From Acidobacteriota bacterium (lineage in GTDB: Bacteria > Acidobacteriota > Thermoanaerobaculia > Multivoradales > Multivoraceae), in contig JAPOXA010000206.1 of the NCBI GenBank assembly GCA_026707325.1, positions 1-64,000 on the forward strand: a stretch of 64,000 nt of DNA. Direction: 5' to 3'. Shown in pieces: positions 44,572-53,020 of the stretch (positions are counted from its first letter, which is position 1; every line of letters starts with the position of its first letter). The translations under genes were made by a program, and so were the position numbers. The notes beneath the pieces are model-generated. The model made no database searches. It was not told the origin of the DNA and saw nothing but the letters and a program-made list of their open reading frames with translations.

Positions 44572-45629
44572 AGGGCGGACTCTACCTTGAGTTCACGCCC
44601 CATCAGATCGCGGATCGCCGCCGCCGGTTTCTTGCCCCGATAGAGGATCTCGACCATCTGTTCCGTGATCGGCAGCTCGAGGTGCTTCTCCGTCGCCAGT
44701 TCGAGCAGCGCGAGGGAGTTCCGCACGCCTTCGGCGACGCCCGCGCGACCCGTCTCGATCTCCTCCAGCGTACGGCCGCGCCCCAGCTCGATCCCCGTGT
44801 TCCGGTTACGCGAAAGGCCGCCGGTGCAGGTCAGCACGAGGTCGCCCAGGCCCCCGAGGCCGGCGAACGTCGCCGGCCGGCCGCCGCACGCGAGCCCCAG
44901 GCGCATCACCTCGTGCAGGCCGCGGGTGATCAGCGCCGCGCGGGTGTTCGAGCCATAGTCCAGACCGTCCAGCACGCCGGCGGCGATCGCGATCACGTTC
45001 TTCGCCGCGGCGGCGATCTCGACGCCCACCACGTCGGTCGACGTGTAGAGCCGCAGCGCCCCGCGCGAGAGTTCCGCCTGCAGCCGCTCCGCAACGTCCG
45101 GGTCCTCCGACGCGACGACGCAGGCGGTCGGCAGCTCGGCGGCCAGCTCCGCGGCGAACGACGGACCGCTGATCGTCGCGAAGTCGATGTCGACGGCCGC
45201 CGACGAGGCCTCCTCGGCACAGACCTCGCTCATCCGGCGGAAGTGGCCCCGATGGTCGGATTCGATCCCCTTGGTGCCCGAGACCAGAGTCACGCGTTCA
45301 GGCAGCGGGGCGGCGGCGCCCAGGCTGGAGCGTGCCTCCAGGAAGGAGCGAACCACCGCGCGAAACCCGTGGGAGGGCACGACCACCAGCACCGTACCGC
45401 TGGCGGCGGCCTGTCGCAAGTCCCAGGTCACACGGACCTCGGCCGGCAACTCGACGCCCGGCAAGTACCGCTCGTTGACCCGTTCGGAAGCCAGCTTCGC
45501 GCCGAACTCGGCCGAGCGGGCCCACAGCAGCACCGCCGCACCCGAACGGGCCGCGTGAACGGCAAGCGCGGTGCCCCACGCGCCGGCCCCGAGCACGGCC
45601 ATGCCGCCGCCGGCTCCGGCGCCGCTCAA
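44568..45629 (-). CDS. gpsA: NAD(P)-dependent glycerol-3-phosphate dehydrogenase
   Basis: 353-aa enzyme that makes sn-glycerol-3-phosphate for phospholipid synthesis. The Rossmann motif is VLGAGAWGTALA near residue 13. The catalytic Lys lies in AAAKNVIAIAAG, and GLGDLVLTCTG and SRNRNTGIELG are family hallmarks. It overlaps plsY, which uses its product, by 4 bp; this coupling makes good metabolic sense. The C-terminus (RGKKPAAAIRDLMGRELK) is also typical. Confidence 0.95.
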   Translation of the reverse strand: MSGAGAGGGMAVLGAGAWGTALAVHAARSGAAVLLWARSAEFGAKLASERVNERYLPGVELPAEVRVTWDLRQAAASGTVLVVVPSHGFRAVVRSFLEARSSLGAAAPLPERVTLVSGTKGIESDHRGHFRRMSEVCAEEASSAAVDIDFATISGPSFAAELAAELPTACVVASEDPDVAERLQAELSRGALRLYTSTDVVGVEIAAAAKNVIAIAAGVLDGLDYGSNTRAALITRGLHEVMRLGLACGGRPATFAGLGGLGDLVLTCTGGLSRNRNTGIELGRGRTLEEIETGRAGVAEGVRNSLALLELATEKHLELPITEQMVEILYRGKKPAAAIRDLMGRELKVESAL

Positions 45630-46297
45630 CCGGAGGCCTCCGGCTCGGGCGCCTCCGGATCCGGCTGCGACTTGGCGCCCAGCCGCGATTCCGTGCCCGC
45701 CCGCAGCCGCGCCAGGTTGGCCCGGTGCTTGACGATCACGAGAGCGGCGATCGCCGCCGTACCCGCGAGCAGGGCCGCCCCCGGATGGACCCCGTGGTCA
45801 ATCCGATAGGCGCCGCCAAACCAGTAGACGCCGACCAGCAACGGAAGCGCCGCGGCAGCCGAGATCGAGCCCAGGGAGACGTAGCGCTTCCAGGCGACCA
45901 GCACGACGAACACGGCCAGCGCTCCGAGCGCCGCCACGGGCACCAGTAGCGCCAGGACACCGGCGGCGGTCGCCACTCCCTTGCCGCCCCGGAAGCCGAG
46001 AAAGAGGGGGAACACATGCCCGGCGACCGCCGCGACGGCGGCCGCCGCCAGCCACCAGGAGCCCCCGTCGAGAGAACGCGCCAGGACCACCGCCGCGGCG
46101 CCCTTGGCGGCGTCCAGCAGCAGCGCGAGCAGAGCCGCCCACTTGCCCGAAGCCCGCAGCACGTTCGTCGCGCCGGCGCTCCTGCTGCCGATCGTGCGCA
46201 CGTCGATGCCCCGGTGGAGGCGCACGATGAGGTAGCTCCAGGGCAGGGACCCGAGGAGGTAGGCGGCAACTACCGCGACGGGACCGGCCGCCGTCAC
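45626..46297 (-). CDS. plsY: Acyl-phosphate:glycerol-3-phosphate acyltransferase
   Basis: 223-aa membrane enzyme that acylates glycerol-3-phosphate at position 1. Five or so transmembrane segments are seen. The three PlsY motifs are present: YLLGSLPWSYLI near the start, GSRSAGATNVLR in the first loop and FRGGKGVATAAG in the second, with a third loop before the last helices. The C-terminal 25 residues are a hydrophilic Glu/Pro-rich extension. It is coupled to gpsA and cinA by 4-bp overlaps. PlsX is not in the window. Confidence 0.94.
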   Translation of the reverse strand: MTAAGPVAVVAAYLLGSLPWSYLIVRLHRGIDVRTIGSRSAGATNVLRASGKWAALLALLLDAAKGAAAVVLARSLDGGSWWLAAAAVAAVAGHVFPLFLGFRGGKGVATAAGVLALLVPVAALGALAVFVVLVAWKRYVSLGSISAAAALPLLVGVYWFGGAYRIDHGVHPGAALLAGTAAIAALVIVKHRANLARLRAGTESRLGAKSQPDPEAPEPEASG

Positions 46298-47616
46298 GGC
46301 GGACCCATCCGCGACGGCGCCGCCCAGGGCAGGGCGTCGGCCGGCCCCGCTCCGGCGAGCAGCATCCGCCTCAGCATCTCGAGCGCGAACTGGGTGGAGA
46401 GTTGCCTGACTCGCGCCCGGTCCCCGGGGAACCGGGCTTCGAAGTGCGAGCGCGAGTCCGCCGGTCCGGCCACGGCGATGTGAACCGTGCCCACGGGCCG
46501 CGACTCGCTGCCGCCGCCCGGGCCCGCGACGCCCGTGATGCCGATGCCGTAGTCGCTGCCGCAGCGCACCCGGGCGCCCGCGGCCATCGCCAGCGCCGTC
46601 GGTTTCGACACGGCGCCGTGTTCCACCAGGGTCTCCCGGGGCACATCCAGCAGTCGCATCTTCAGCCCGTTCGAGTAGGTCAGCAGGCCGCCCACGAACC
46701 AGGCGCTGCTGCCGGCGGTTGCCGTCAACCGCTGGCCGAGCAGGCCGCCTGTGCAGGACTCGGCGACGGCGACCGTCTCGCCGCGCGCCGCCAGCAAGCC
46801 GCCGACGGCAGCCTCGAACTCGATACCGTCCTCGATCGGTCCGACGCAGAACACCGCGTCACCCAGGGCGTCCCGAACCGCCTCCTCCATCTCGGCCAGA
46901 CGCCCCGGCCGGCCTTCCACGGCGCCGCCGGCACGCAGTCGCAACCGGATCTCGCCCGGCCGCGCCAGGACAGACACGTTGCCGTCCCCGAAGCGCTCGT
47001 AGACCGGCGAGATCCTCTCTTCGACCACCGACTCCGGCAGACAGGCGACACGCACCTCGACCTGATCGAAGCCCGCACCGTCCTCGGACCGCTCCGCCAG
47101 CCACGGATCGAGGGCGTCCTCGACCAGGGCGTGAAGCTCCCGCGGCACGCCGGGAAACAGGAAGTAGGTCGTGCCCCGGGGCGAGGGCGCGGTATCCACG
47201 ATCCGCTGACCCGGCGCGACGCCGGCGCGGTTCGGCAGCATCTCCGCTCCGTCGACCCGCTCCGCCTGTTTGCGGTTTACCCGCGGGATGCGGCGCCCCA
47301 ACTTGCGGAACCCGCGTTCGATCTGGTCCCATAACTCTTCGTCGACCGCGATGGACCGCCCCAGTAGCCGGGCCAAACCCTCCCGCGTCAGATCGTCCCG
47401 CGTCGGACCCAGCCCGCCGGTCACCAGCAGCAGCTCCGCCCGCTCCCGAAGCGCATCGAGGGTTTCCGCGATCTCGACCACGTCGTCGCCGACGACCGCC
47501 TTCGAAACCAGGCCCACGCCGCGCCGCCTCAGCACCTCCGTCAGCGCCAGCGAGTTCGTGTCGAGCCGGTCCGTACCGAGCAACTCGTCGCCGACCGCGA
47601 GTATCGAAGCCCTCAC
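46294..47616 (-). CDS. cinA: CinA-like protein (NMN amidohydrolase / ADP-ribose pyrophosphatase type)
   Basis: 440-aa two-domain protein. The N-terminal MoCF-like domain (about 1-170) has GDELLGTDRLDTNS and TGGLGPTRDDLTRE, the pyrophosphatase part. The C-terminal CinA domain (about 265-425) has VAESCTGGLLGQRL with the active-site Ser, and GVAGPGGGSESRPVGTV, as in nicotinamide-mononucleotide deamidases. It is the first gene of the operon leading to guaA. The start at 47616 is chosen because ILAVGDELLGTD follows at once. Confidence 0.92.
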   Translation of the reverse strand: MRASILAVGDELLGTDRLDTNSLALTEVLRRRGVGLVSKAVVGDDVVEIAETLDALRERAELLLVTGGLGPTRDDLTREGLARLLGRSIAVDEELWDQIERGFRKLGRRIPRVNRKQAERVDGAEMLPNRAGVAPGQRIVDTAPSPRGTTYFLFPGVPRELHALVEDALDPWLAERSEDGAGFDQVEVRVACLPESVVEERISPVYERFGDGNVSVLARPGEIRLRLRAGGAVEGRPGRLAEMEEAVRDALGDAVFCVGPIEDGIEFEAAVGGLLAARGETVAVAESCTGGLLGQRLTATAGSSAWFVGGLLTYSNGLKMRLLDVPRETLVEHGAVSKPTALAMAAGARVRCGSDYGIGITGVAGPGGGSESRPVGTVHIAVAGPADSRSHFEARFPGDRARVRQLSTQFALEMLRRMLLAGAGPADALPWAAPSRMGPP

Positions 47617-47650
47617 CGGCCGCAGTGTAGCGAGGCGGCTTGCACACCCG

Positions 47651-47821
47651 CCCGCTCCGGTCCGGGGGGAGGGTCCCAGGGGACGCTCGCCCTCAGGAAG
47701 AGAATGGGGAGTATGGGCTCGCTGTTGTCGGCTGCGTTCCGCTACGGCAGTGGTTCATGCGAGGGCGCGGGCAGTCACTTGCCTCCGACCCTCTGGGACC
47801 TTCCCCCCGGACCGGAGCGGG
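47651..47821. repeat. Large inverted repeat between cinA and vapBC
   Basis: Two 33-bp arms (47651-47683 and 47789-47821) are reverse complements of one another, with only two or three mismatches, and enclose about 105 bp. The arms are rich in G and C, with a run of six G in the left arm. There is no open frame of note inside. This could be a miniature inverted-repeat element or a very large RNA hairpin. No flanking target duplication was seen. The rest of the 369-bp gap (47617-47985) holds the vapBC promoter and nothing else that I can support. Confidence 0.6.
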
Positions 47822-47909
47822 CTGGACGTCGTCGGTGTCCCCGGACGCGACGTTGCTGCGTAGATGCGCCCAGCAGTAGCGGCAGGACGGATCGTCGTCA
47901 CGAACCGCT

Positions 47910-47950
47910 TTCTTTACGTCTTGACCTAGAGTAAAGAACGCGGCTAGTCT
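47910..47950 (+). promoter_or_regulatory. vapBC promoter and palindromic operator
   Basis: Two perfect 8-bp inverted arms (TTCTTTAC at 47910-47917 and GTAAAGAA at 47931-47938) surround a TTGACC -35 element (47921-47926). A TAGTCT -10 element follows at 47945-47950 with an 18-bp spacer. The placement fits autorepression by the antitoxin, as is usual for such modules. The AT-rich palindrome stands out in GC-rich DNA. Confidence 0.5.
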
Positions 47951-47985
47951 TCGCTCGCACCGACGACCCGGGAAGGAACGACACC

Positions 47986-48213
47986 ATGCCGCGAGTGAGC
48001 GCCAAACGCCAGATCACGCTCCCCATCGCTCAATGCAGGGAAGCCGGAATCGAACCCGGCGACGAGTACCGCTGCTTCGTTGCCGACGGTCGCATCACGA
48101 TCGTGCGCAAGGAGGCCGGCGCGGCCAAGGGCGTTCTGCGGCACGTCACCGGCGACCCTGCGATGAGTGACGACGAGTCGCTTCAGAGCGCACTCGACGT
48201 GTCGAGGCCTTGA
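47986..48213 (+). CDS. vapB: VapB-type antitoxin with AbrB-like DNA-binding domain
   Basis: 75-aa protein. The N-terminal half is an AbrB/MazE-type swapped-hairpin domain (VSAKRQITLPIAQCREAGIEPGDEY), here residues 4-28. The C-terminal half is polar and probably disordered, as expected for the toxin-binding tail. It overlaps the PIN toxin gene by 4 bp (TTGA). The palindrome at 47910-47938 is its probable operator. Confidence 0.82.
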   Translation: MPRVSAKRQITLPIAQCREAGIEPGDEYRCFVADGRITIVRKEAGAAKGVLRHVTGDPAMSDDESLQSALDVSRP

Positions 48214-48644
48214 TCGCGGTCGACACGAGCGTCCTGCTCCGCTACCTGCTCCAGGACGACGAGGAGCAGGCGGCGCGTGCAGGCGCCGTCTTCGCTGCCG
48301 GCGAAACGATCCTGGTCACCGACATCGTCCTCGCGGAAACGGTCTGGACGCTCTCCGGCAGAAAGTACGGACTGCCGAAGACTCAACTGGTAGCCGTCCT
48401 CGAACGCCTGTTCAGCGAGCCGAGCATCCGTTTCGAGGACGACCAGGTCGTATGGCGAGCGCTCCACGCTTACCGCAGAGACGGAGCGACGGAGGCAACG
48501 GCGTCGCCCAGGCGCGTCGGATTCGCAGACGCGCTGATCGTGTTCAAGGCGCTCCGGACCGCGGCGAGCGACGGTGAACGGCTGGACGGCGTCTACACCT
48601 TCGACGCGGCCATGCAGCGGCTCCCCCACGCCGCGGCGCCTTGA
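48210..48644 (+). CDS. vapC: VapC-type PIN-domain toxin
   Basis: 144-aa ribonuclease toxin with a TTG start at 48210 inside the antitoxin stop. The PIN acidic residues are visible: Asp in IAVDTSVLLRYLL (residue 4), Glu in VLAETVWTL, Asp in GFADALIVF and Asp in YTFDAAM near the C-terminus. PIN toxins cut tRNA or rRNA; the target here is unknown. A strong hairpin follows 13 bp after the stop. The pair lies at the edge of the second accessory block. Confidence 0.86.
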   Translation: MIAVDTSVLLRYLLQDDEEQAARAGAVFAAGETILVTDIVLAETVWTLSGRKYGLPKTQLVAVLERLFSEPSIRFEDDQVVWRALHAYRRDGATEATASPRRVGFADALIVFKALRTAASDGERLDGVYTFDAAMQRLPHAAAP

Positions 48645-48657
48645 GTCCGACTGTCCG

Positions 48658-48681
48658 GGCGCCGGCCTCCTGGCCGGCGCC
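48658..48681 (+). terminator. Terminator-like hairpin after vapC
   Basis: A perfect 10-bp stem (48658-48667 with 48672-48681) around a TCCT loop, 13 bp after the vapC stop. There is no T-tract. It could serve both vapBC and, from the other side, the McrC-like gene that ends at 48828. Confidence 0.55.
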
Positions 48682-48827
48682 AAGAGCTGCGGCAAAGCGG
48701 TGAGCTCGCGCCTTTCGATTTCGTTGACTGCCAACCTTCGAACCTCGAGCGGGCTCGCCGGCGATCGATCGGGTGCCAGACGGCACAGGGCCAGCCACGA
48801 GCTGACCGTGAAACCGGCGGAGCGGTT

Positions 48828-49916
48828 TCAGGCTGCCGTACGGATCATGGCGCCGGTTTCCGCGCCGAGTTCCCTGGCGAACAGGAACAGATCCCGGCGA
48901 AGTTCAGGCCAGGGCGCGCCGAGATCAAGTGATCGCACCTTGAGATCGTGGTCGGAGAGCCGATAAGCGTGGCTGAAGCGGCGTCCGACCGTTGCGTAGA
49001 GGAGGACCCCCGAGGGCGGAACCTCTTCCGACCGGGGGCGTGCGTAGTTCGTCAGGTACGCCAAGAGCTGCCAAAGGTGACCATTCTTCAGTTCCGACCC
49101 GGCGCGGTCGAAGGGCTTGACCTCACACTTCGCCTCGACGATAACGCTACGGCCACCACGGGCGGGAACGAAGATGTCCGCCTTCATGACCTGCAACCGT
49201 GGCGAGGCCGGCGTAGAGGTCGCGTCATGCCAGCGGATCTGCCGGTGGCCCTTGTGCACGCCGAGCTCAGGACACTCCAAACGCAGAAAGCCGCGGACGA
49301 AAGCCTCGAAGAGATTCCCCATCTCGGGATCATCGGCGTCGAACTCCCGGAAGCGCGTCACTCCATCTGCACCCTCGGTGAACAGACGCGCGCTGGCCAG
49401 CCGCGAGACGCTGAGCAGGAACCCGTAGTCCGTGTTGTTCCGGTGGATCCGGACTCGACGGAAGAGTTCGTCGCGAAGCTCCGCCCGGCCGACTTCCGGC
49501 ATGAGCCGCGCGAATCGTGCCAAGCGGCCCCGGAGCTGCTCGTCGAGTTGCCCCGGCGGCAAAGCCGCCAATCGCAGCATCGTCGCCTTGACGAGGCGGT
49601 TCTGGAGAACGTCCGTCGTCAGTTCCTCGTAGCGCACGGCCACCCCGGCGCGGGCCCGTAGCGCCCGCCGCGCCGTCGCGGCCAAGTCGATCTTCCCCCT
49701 CGGCCGCCGGGTTTCCTCCGAGTGCTCAACGTAGTCCCGGTCGAGGCCCCGCCGGCGGACTCTCGCGAAGCTGTCGCAGAGCAAGCGCGCCAACAGGTTC
49801 TGCGGCAGGTCGTCACCGGTTGCGTCGACCACGTTCCGGGGCGCCGTCTTCACGCGATCCAGCCGCTCCCACGCGTAGCAGAGAACGTAGTAGAGCGTGT
49901 GTGTCGGGATCTTCAT
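48828..49916 (-). CDS. McrC-like nuclease subunit of a modification-dependent restriction system
   Basis: 362-aa protein of the McrC family. The N-terminal part (residues 1-190) has YYVLCYAWERLD and SRLASARLF, typical of 5-methylcytosine restriction McrC proteins. The PD-(D/E)XK nuclease site is D247 in MKADIFV and E261-x-K263 in VIVEAKCEVK, with a supporting Glu at 204. It would cut DNA when driven by the GTPase/ATPase partner encoded 20 bp upstream. Length and motifs look intact. It may restrict methylated or otherwise modified phage DNA. Confidence 0.85.
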   Translation of the reverse strand: MKIPTHTLYYVLCYAWERLDRVKTAPRNVVDATGDDLPQNLLARLLCDSFARVRRRGLDRDYVEHSEETRRPRGKIDLAATARRALRARAGVAVRYEELTTDVLQNRLVKATMLRLAALPPGQLDEQLRGRLARFARLMPEVGRAELRDELFRRVRIHRNNTDYGFLLSVSRLASARLFTEGADGVTRFREFDADDPEMGNLFEAFVRGFLRLECPELGVHKGHRQIRWHDATSTPASPRLQVMKADIFVPARGGRSVIVEAKCEVKPFDRAGSELKNGHLWQLLAYLTNYARPRSEEVPPSGVLLYATVGRRFSHAYRLSDHDLKVRSLDLGAPWPELRRDLFLFARELGAETGAMIRTAA

Positions 49917-49936
49917 CGGGCGGGAGGCTCGAAGGC

Positions 49937-51442
49937 TCAGTCGCCGGACAGCAAGGCCTCGACGCGTTCCGCCGCCCGGCCAGGACTGTCGAACCAGTAC
50001 TCCTCCAGCAAAGGCTTGATCTCGTAGTCCACGACGTCCCGATACCAGGCGCTCCAGGCGCTCGCCGCGTCCTCCGGCGGGTCGCAGAAGTAGCTGTGGC
50101 CGATCCGAAAACCCGTTCCCAGATCGCCGTCCTTCTCGATCACGGCGTTCAGTTCCTGGAGGCGACCCACGATCCGGTCGCGCAACCAGTCAGGCACGCC
50201 CCGGTCGACCAGGTGCTGCTGGAACTTCGCCTCGCCGAAAGCCGGACCGATCGTCCCGAACGCGAAGCGCCGCCGGAGCGCGTAGTCGACCAGCGCCAAC
50301 GAGCGATCCGCCGTGTTCATCGTGCCGATCAGATACAGGTTGTCCGGCACATGGAACTTCTCCGCCGGCCCGCCATCCTTCGGCGGGTAAGCCAGGGGAA
50401 CCGCCCACTCCTCTTCCCGTTTGTCCGCCTCGATCAACATCAGCAACTCGCCGAAGATGCGGCTCAGGTTGCCGCGGTTGATCTCGTCGATGATCAGGAC
50501 CAAGGGCTTGGCCGGTCGGCCTTCGCTCTCGGCCTCCTCGCGCTCCGCGTGGGCCTCTCCGCAGAACTCAAGGAAGGGCCCGTCCCGTGGCTCGAAGCCC
50601 CCGTCCCGCGTCGGCCGGAAGCCGCGAACGAAGTCCTCGTAGCCATAGGACTGATGGAACTGCACGAACTCGATTCGCTCCCGGGAACGCTTGCCCGTCA
50701 GCGCCCAAGCGAGACGCCGAGCCATGAAGGTCTTGCCGGTGCCGGGTGGGCCCTGGAGGACGAGGTTCTTCTTGCGTAGCAGCTGGTGGTGCAACCGATC
50801 GAGGTCTCCCCCGCCCAGGAAGATCTCTTCCGCGGCGTCCTTGAGTGAGTACGACGGGTTCTCGGCACGCCACTTCTCTCGCCTGTCCCGGTCGTTGGAT
50901 TGCGGAGGTACGGCCCGGGACGTCGGCGGGAAGATCTCACGCACCAATTCCGGTAGAGCCATCCTCCGGTTGTCCGCAAGTTCCCTGAGACTGCGTTGGA
51001 ACTGTAGACACCGACCAGCGTCAGTATCGACCGTCCGGTGGCGTCCGCACACCTCCGGCTCGGACTCCCTCAGCCTCTTCAGACGCTTCTTGTTGTACGG
51101 CTGCCAGCTATGCGGATCTTGAGCATGCCAGCAGGCGGACAGCACCACCGGAACGAACGCGGGCAGGGCTTTATTCGGGTCCAGCACACCCTCGCCGCAC
51201 TTCAACTCGATCATCTCCCCGAACTGGTCTATTCGGCCTCCCGCCTCGTCATCGTTGGCGGGAGTGGGGAGGCACTGTCGAAGCTGATCAGCCAGATCTT
51301 GATCGCGTGGGAGCCGTTCCGCCAAGTGAGTAAGGAGGGTCTGGTCCCAACCCCGGCCCGAGGGCGACTGGTAGCCCTTGGCTAACGCCCTCAGATCTCC
51401 GCCATCCGCGAACTTGTCGATTACCCGCTTGAACGTCCCCAT
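49937..51442 (-). CDS. McrB-like AAA+ motor subunit
   Basis: 501-aa protein. The AAA+ domain occupies the second half: Walker A GPPGTGKT at 231-238, FHQSYGYEDFVRGFRP, Walker B in LIIDEINRGN, and GTMNTADRS with the McrB signature, followed by ALRRRF with the sensor Arg. The first 180 residues are not a recognised methylcytosine-binding DUF3578 domain; they are helical with a conserved-looking DPHSWQPYNKKRLKRL. That domain probably reads the DNA signal, and its specificity is unknown. It lies 20 bp upstream of the McrC gene in one operon. Confidence 0.85.
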   Translation of the reverse strand: MGTFKRVIDKFADGGDLRALAKGYQSPSGRGWDQTLLTHLAERLPRDQDLADQLRQCLPTPANDDEAGGRIDQFGEMIELKCGEGVLDPNKALPAFVPVVLSACWHAQDPHSWQPYNKKRLKRLRESEPEVCGRHRTVDTDAGRCLQFQRSLRELADNRRMALPELVREIFPPTSRAVPPQSNDRDRREKWRAENPSYSLKDAAEEIFLGGGDLDRLHHQLLRKKNLVLQGPPGTGKTFMARRLAWALTGKRSRERIEFVQFHQSYGYEDFVRGFRPTRDGGFEPRDGPFLEFCGEAHAEREEAESEGRPAKPLVLIIDEINRGNLSRIFGELLMLIEADKREEEWAVPLAYPPKDGGPAEKFHVPDNLYLIGTMNTADRSLALVDYALRRRFAFGTIGPAFGEAKFQQHLVDRGVPDWLRDRIVGRLQELNAVIEKDGDLGTGFRIGHSYFCDPPEDAASAWSAWYRDVVDYEIKPLLEEYWFDSPGRAAERVEALLSGD

Positions 51443-51577
51443 CCCTCAACCTCCGCTTGAATCGCCCCTTCGGGACGCCCTACTCCAACACATCCGGCGG
51501 CGGCTCGATCTGCCCGCGGGTGTCGCCACTCGCATCCAGCTCCTGCGAGCACAGCCGAACTGCTGCCGCGGACCGCC

Positions 51578-51742
51578 TTAGCCTGCCGGCGGCGGCCTGA
51601 GCCAGCCCCAGCCGAACACCGCGACCAGGATGGGAAGAGCCAGAATCCCGCATCCGCCGAACCAGAGTCCGACAGCGAGCGCGACGCCTCCGACCACCAG
51701 CGCGATCCGGTCGAGACGGTCAAGCGGTGCGCCCGGGGCCAC
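51578..51742 (-). CDS. Small two-helix membrane protein
   Basis: A 54-aa frame from GTG at 51742 to TAA at 51578. After a charged LDRLDRIA it has two hydrophobic stretches (VVGGVALAVGLWF and ILALPILVAVFGWGW) and a Pro-rich tail. It lies 9 bp after, and in the same frame as, the antitoxin-like gene upstream. No family is recognised. Residue composition fits a real membrane peptide, but support is only from hydrophobicity and position. Confidence 0.4.
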   Translation of the reverse strand: MAPGAPLDRLDRIALVVGGVALAVGLWFGGCGILALPILVAVFGWGWLRPPPAG

Positions 51743-51751
51743 GTCGACGTT

Positions 51752-52009
51752 CTATCTCGGCAGACCGTCTTCGTCGTACAGCAGGTCGCCATGCTCGACG
51801 GCCGCAGGGTCTGGTTGCAGCGACTTGGCGCAGCGGCGGCCGATGGCAAGCAACTCCTCGACGGCCGCATCCAGGTCGTGCCGGCACTCCTCGCGTGCGA
51901 GGCGTTCCCGCGGCGTCGGAGTGATGGCGCCGGCCATCATCTCGTCCGTCGGCCCAGCCCGCTCGCTCTCGGGACGGCCGGTCTCCTCGTTCTTGCCATT
52001 CAGGGCCAT
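51752..52009 (-). CDS. Orphan antitoxin-like small protein
   Basis: 85-aa protein from ATG at 52009. The middle is a charged helix (HDLDAAVEELLAIGRRCAKS), and the end reads LLYDEDGLPR. This closely resembles the C-terminal tail of a group of VapB antitoxins that end in YDE/NGLP. No PIN toxin gene lies next to it; only the small membrane protein follows. The N-terminal 35 residues do not show a clear DNA-binding domain. It may be a relic of a toxin-antitoxin pair or an antitoxin acting in trans. A longer frame starts at 52165 but reads poorly. Confidence 0.45.
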   Translation of the reverse strand: MALNGKNEETGRPESERAGPTDEMMAGAITPTPRERLAREECRHDLDAAVEELLAIGRRCAKSLQPDPAAVEHGDLLYDEDGLPR

Positions 52010-52388
52010 CAGTCTCTCTGCGCCAGGACACGCAAGGAAAACGATACACCCACGTCCGAAACCCCGACCGCGCAACCACTCCAGGCGGACACACTCTCGG
52101 CCGCCCCTGCCCTCGCTACGCCACGGGCCCAGAGTCCGCATGGAGGGCCCAGACTCGGCATGCAACTGGCCGCCAAAGCGGTCCGGCCTCGCGGCTGGCG
52201 GTTTCCTGGCCGCCTTCGGCGGCCGCGGGTTGGAAATCCGGCAGGCGCCTCGCCACGGCGGCCAGCACGGCCGTCACGCTCCGAACGCTGCTATCCTCCG
52301 ACAACGGTCAGCCGCGACGGAACGGCCCAGCCGCCGACGTCGAAAACCCGCCCCCCGGCAGTCCCCTGCCGCGAACGAGAGAGGCGAG
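52010..52388. other. Intergenic segment with a hairpin
   Basis: 379 bp between the divergent antitoxin-like gene and the PD-(D/E)XK gene. It contains a perfect 7-bp hairpin with a 3-nt loop (GGCCGCC-TTC-GGCGGCC, 52208-52224) and a TATCCT sequence near 52290 that could be the -10 element of the downstream gene. No other feature is supported. Confidence 0.3.
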
Positions 52389-53009
52389 ATGGCAGCGAAC
52401 GCACAGACGCACAGCGCCGAAGTCGACGCGAGGTTCGAACGGATCGACGCGAACCTGGAACGCGCTTCCCGGTGGTTGGTCGAGCTCCGGGAAACCCAGG
52501 AGAGGAACGCTCGAGAGCTGAGGGAAACCGAACGGATCCTGCGGGAGGAAGGCGCCGAGACGGACCGGCGGCTTCGCAGAGCCGAGAACCTGTTCACCAC
52601 GCAGTGGGGCAAGCTGATGGAGAGCCTGGTCAAGGGCGACCTCATCCGCCTGCTAAAGGAGCGCGGCATCGAAGTCGAAGGGACGGCCAAGGAGACCGAG
52701 AAGTCCCGCAACGGAGAGCACTTCGAGATCGACATCCTCGCCATCAACGGCGGCGAGATCGTCGCCGTCGAGGTCAAGACCACGCTTCGCTCGGAGGGCG
52801 TCACTCGTTTCCTGGGCAAGCTCGAACGCTTTCTGGAGTGGTGGCCCGACTTCCGGGGTCGCAGGATCTATGGTGCCGTCGCGTACCTCCAGGCCGACGA
52901 GTCGGTCGTGAGATACGCCGAGAGAAGGGGCCTGTTCGTGATCCGCGCCACCGGCAACAGCGCCAGCATCGTCAACCCCGACGACTTCGAGCCGCGCAAC
53001 TTCTCCTGA
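52389..53009 (+). CDS. Coiled-coil protein with PD-(D/E)XK nuclease-like domain (DUF3782-like)
   Basis: 206-aa protein. Residues 8-75 form a long charged coiled coil (heptads rich in Glu, Arg and Leu). The C-terminal half has FEIDILAINGGEIVAVEVKTTL, cited here as the region at about 117-137, with the Asp...Glu-x-Lys arrangement of a PD-(D/E)XK nuclease fold. The family is widespread in cyanobacteria and others and its role is unknown. Its place beside McrBC- and VapBC-type genes suggests a link with defence or mobile DNA. The start is the ATG at 52389, after a GAGAGGCGAG purine site. Confidence 0.65.
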   Translation: MAANAQTHSAEVDARFERIDANLERASRWLVELRETQERNARELRETERILREEGAETDRRLRRAENLFTTQWGKLMESLVKGDLIRLLKERGIEVEGTAKETEKSRNGEHFEIDILAINGGEIVAVEVKTTLRSEGVTRFLGKLERFLEWWPDFRGRRIYGAVAYLQADESVVRYAERRGLFVIRATGNSASIVNPDDFEPRNFS

Positions 53010-53020
53010 GCCGTCCACAA

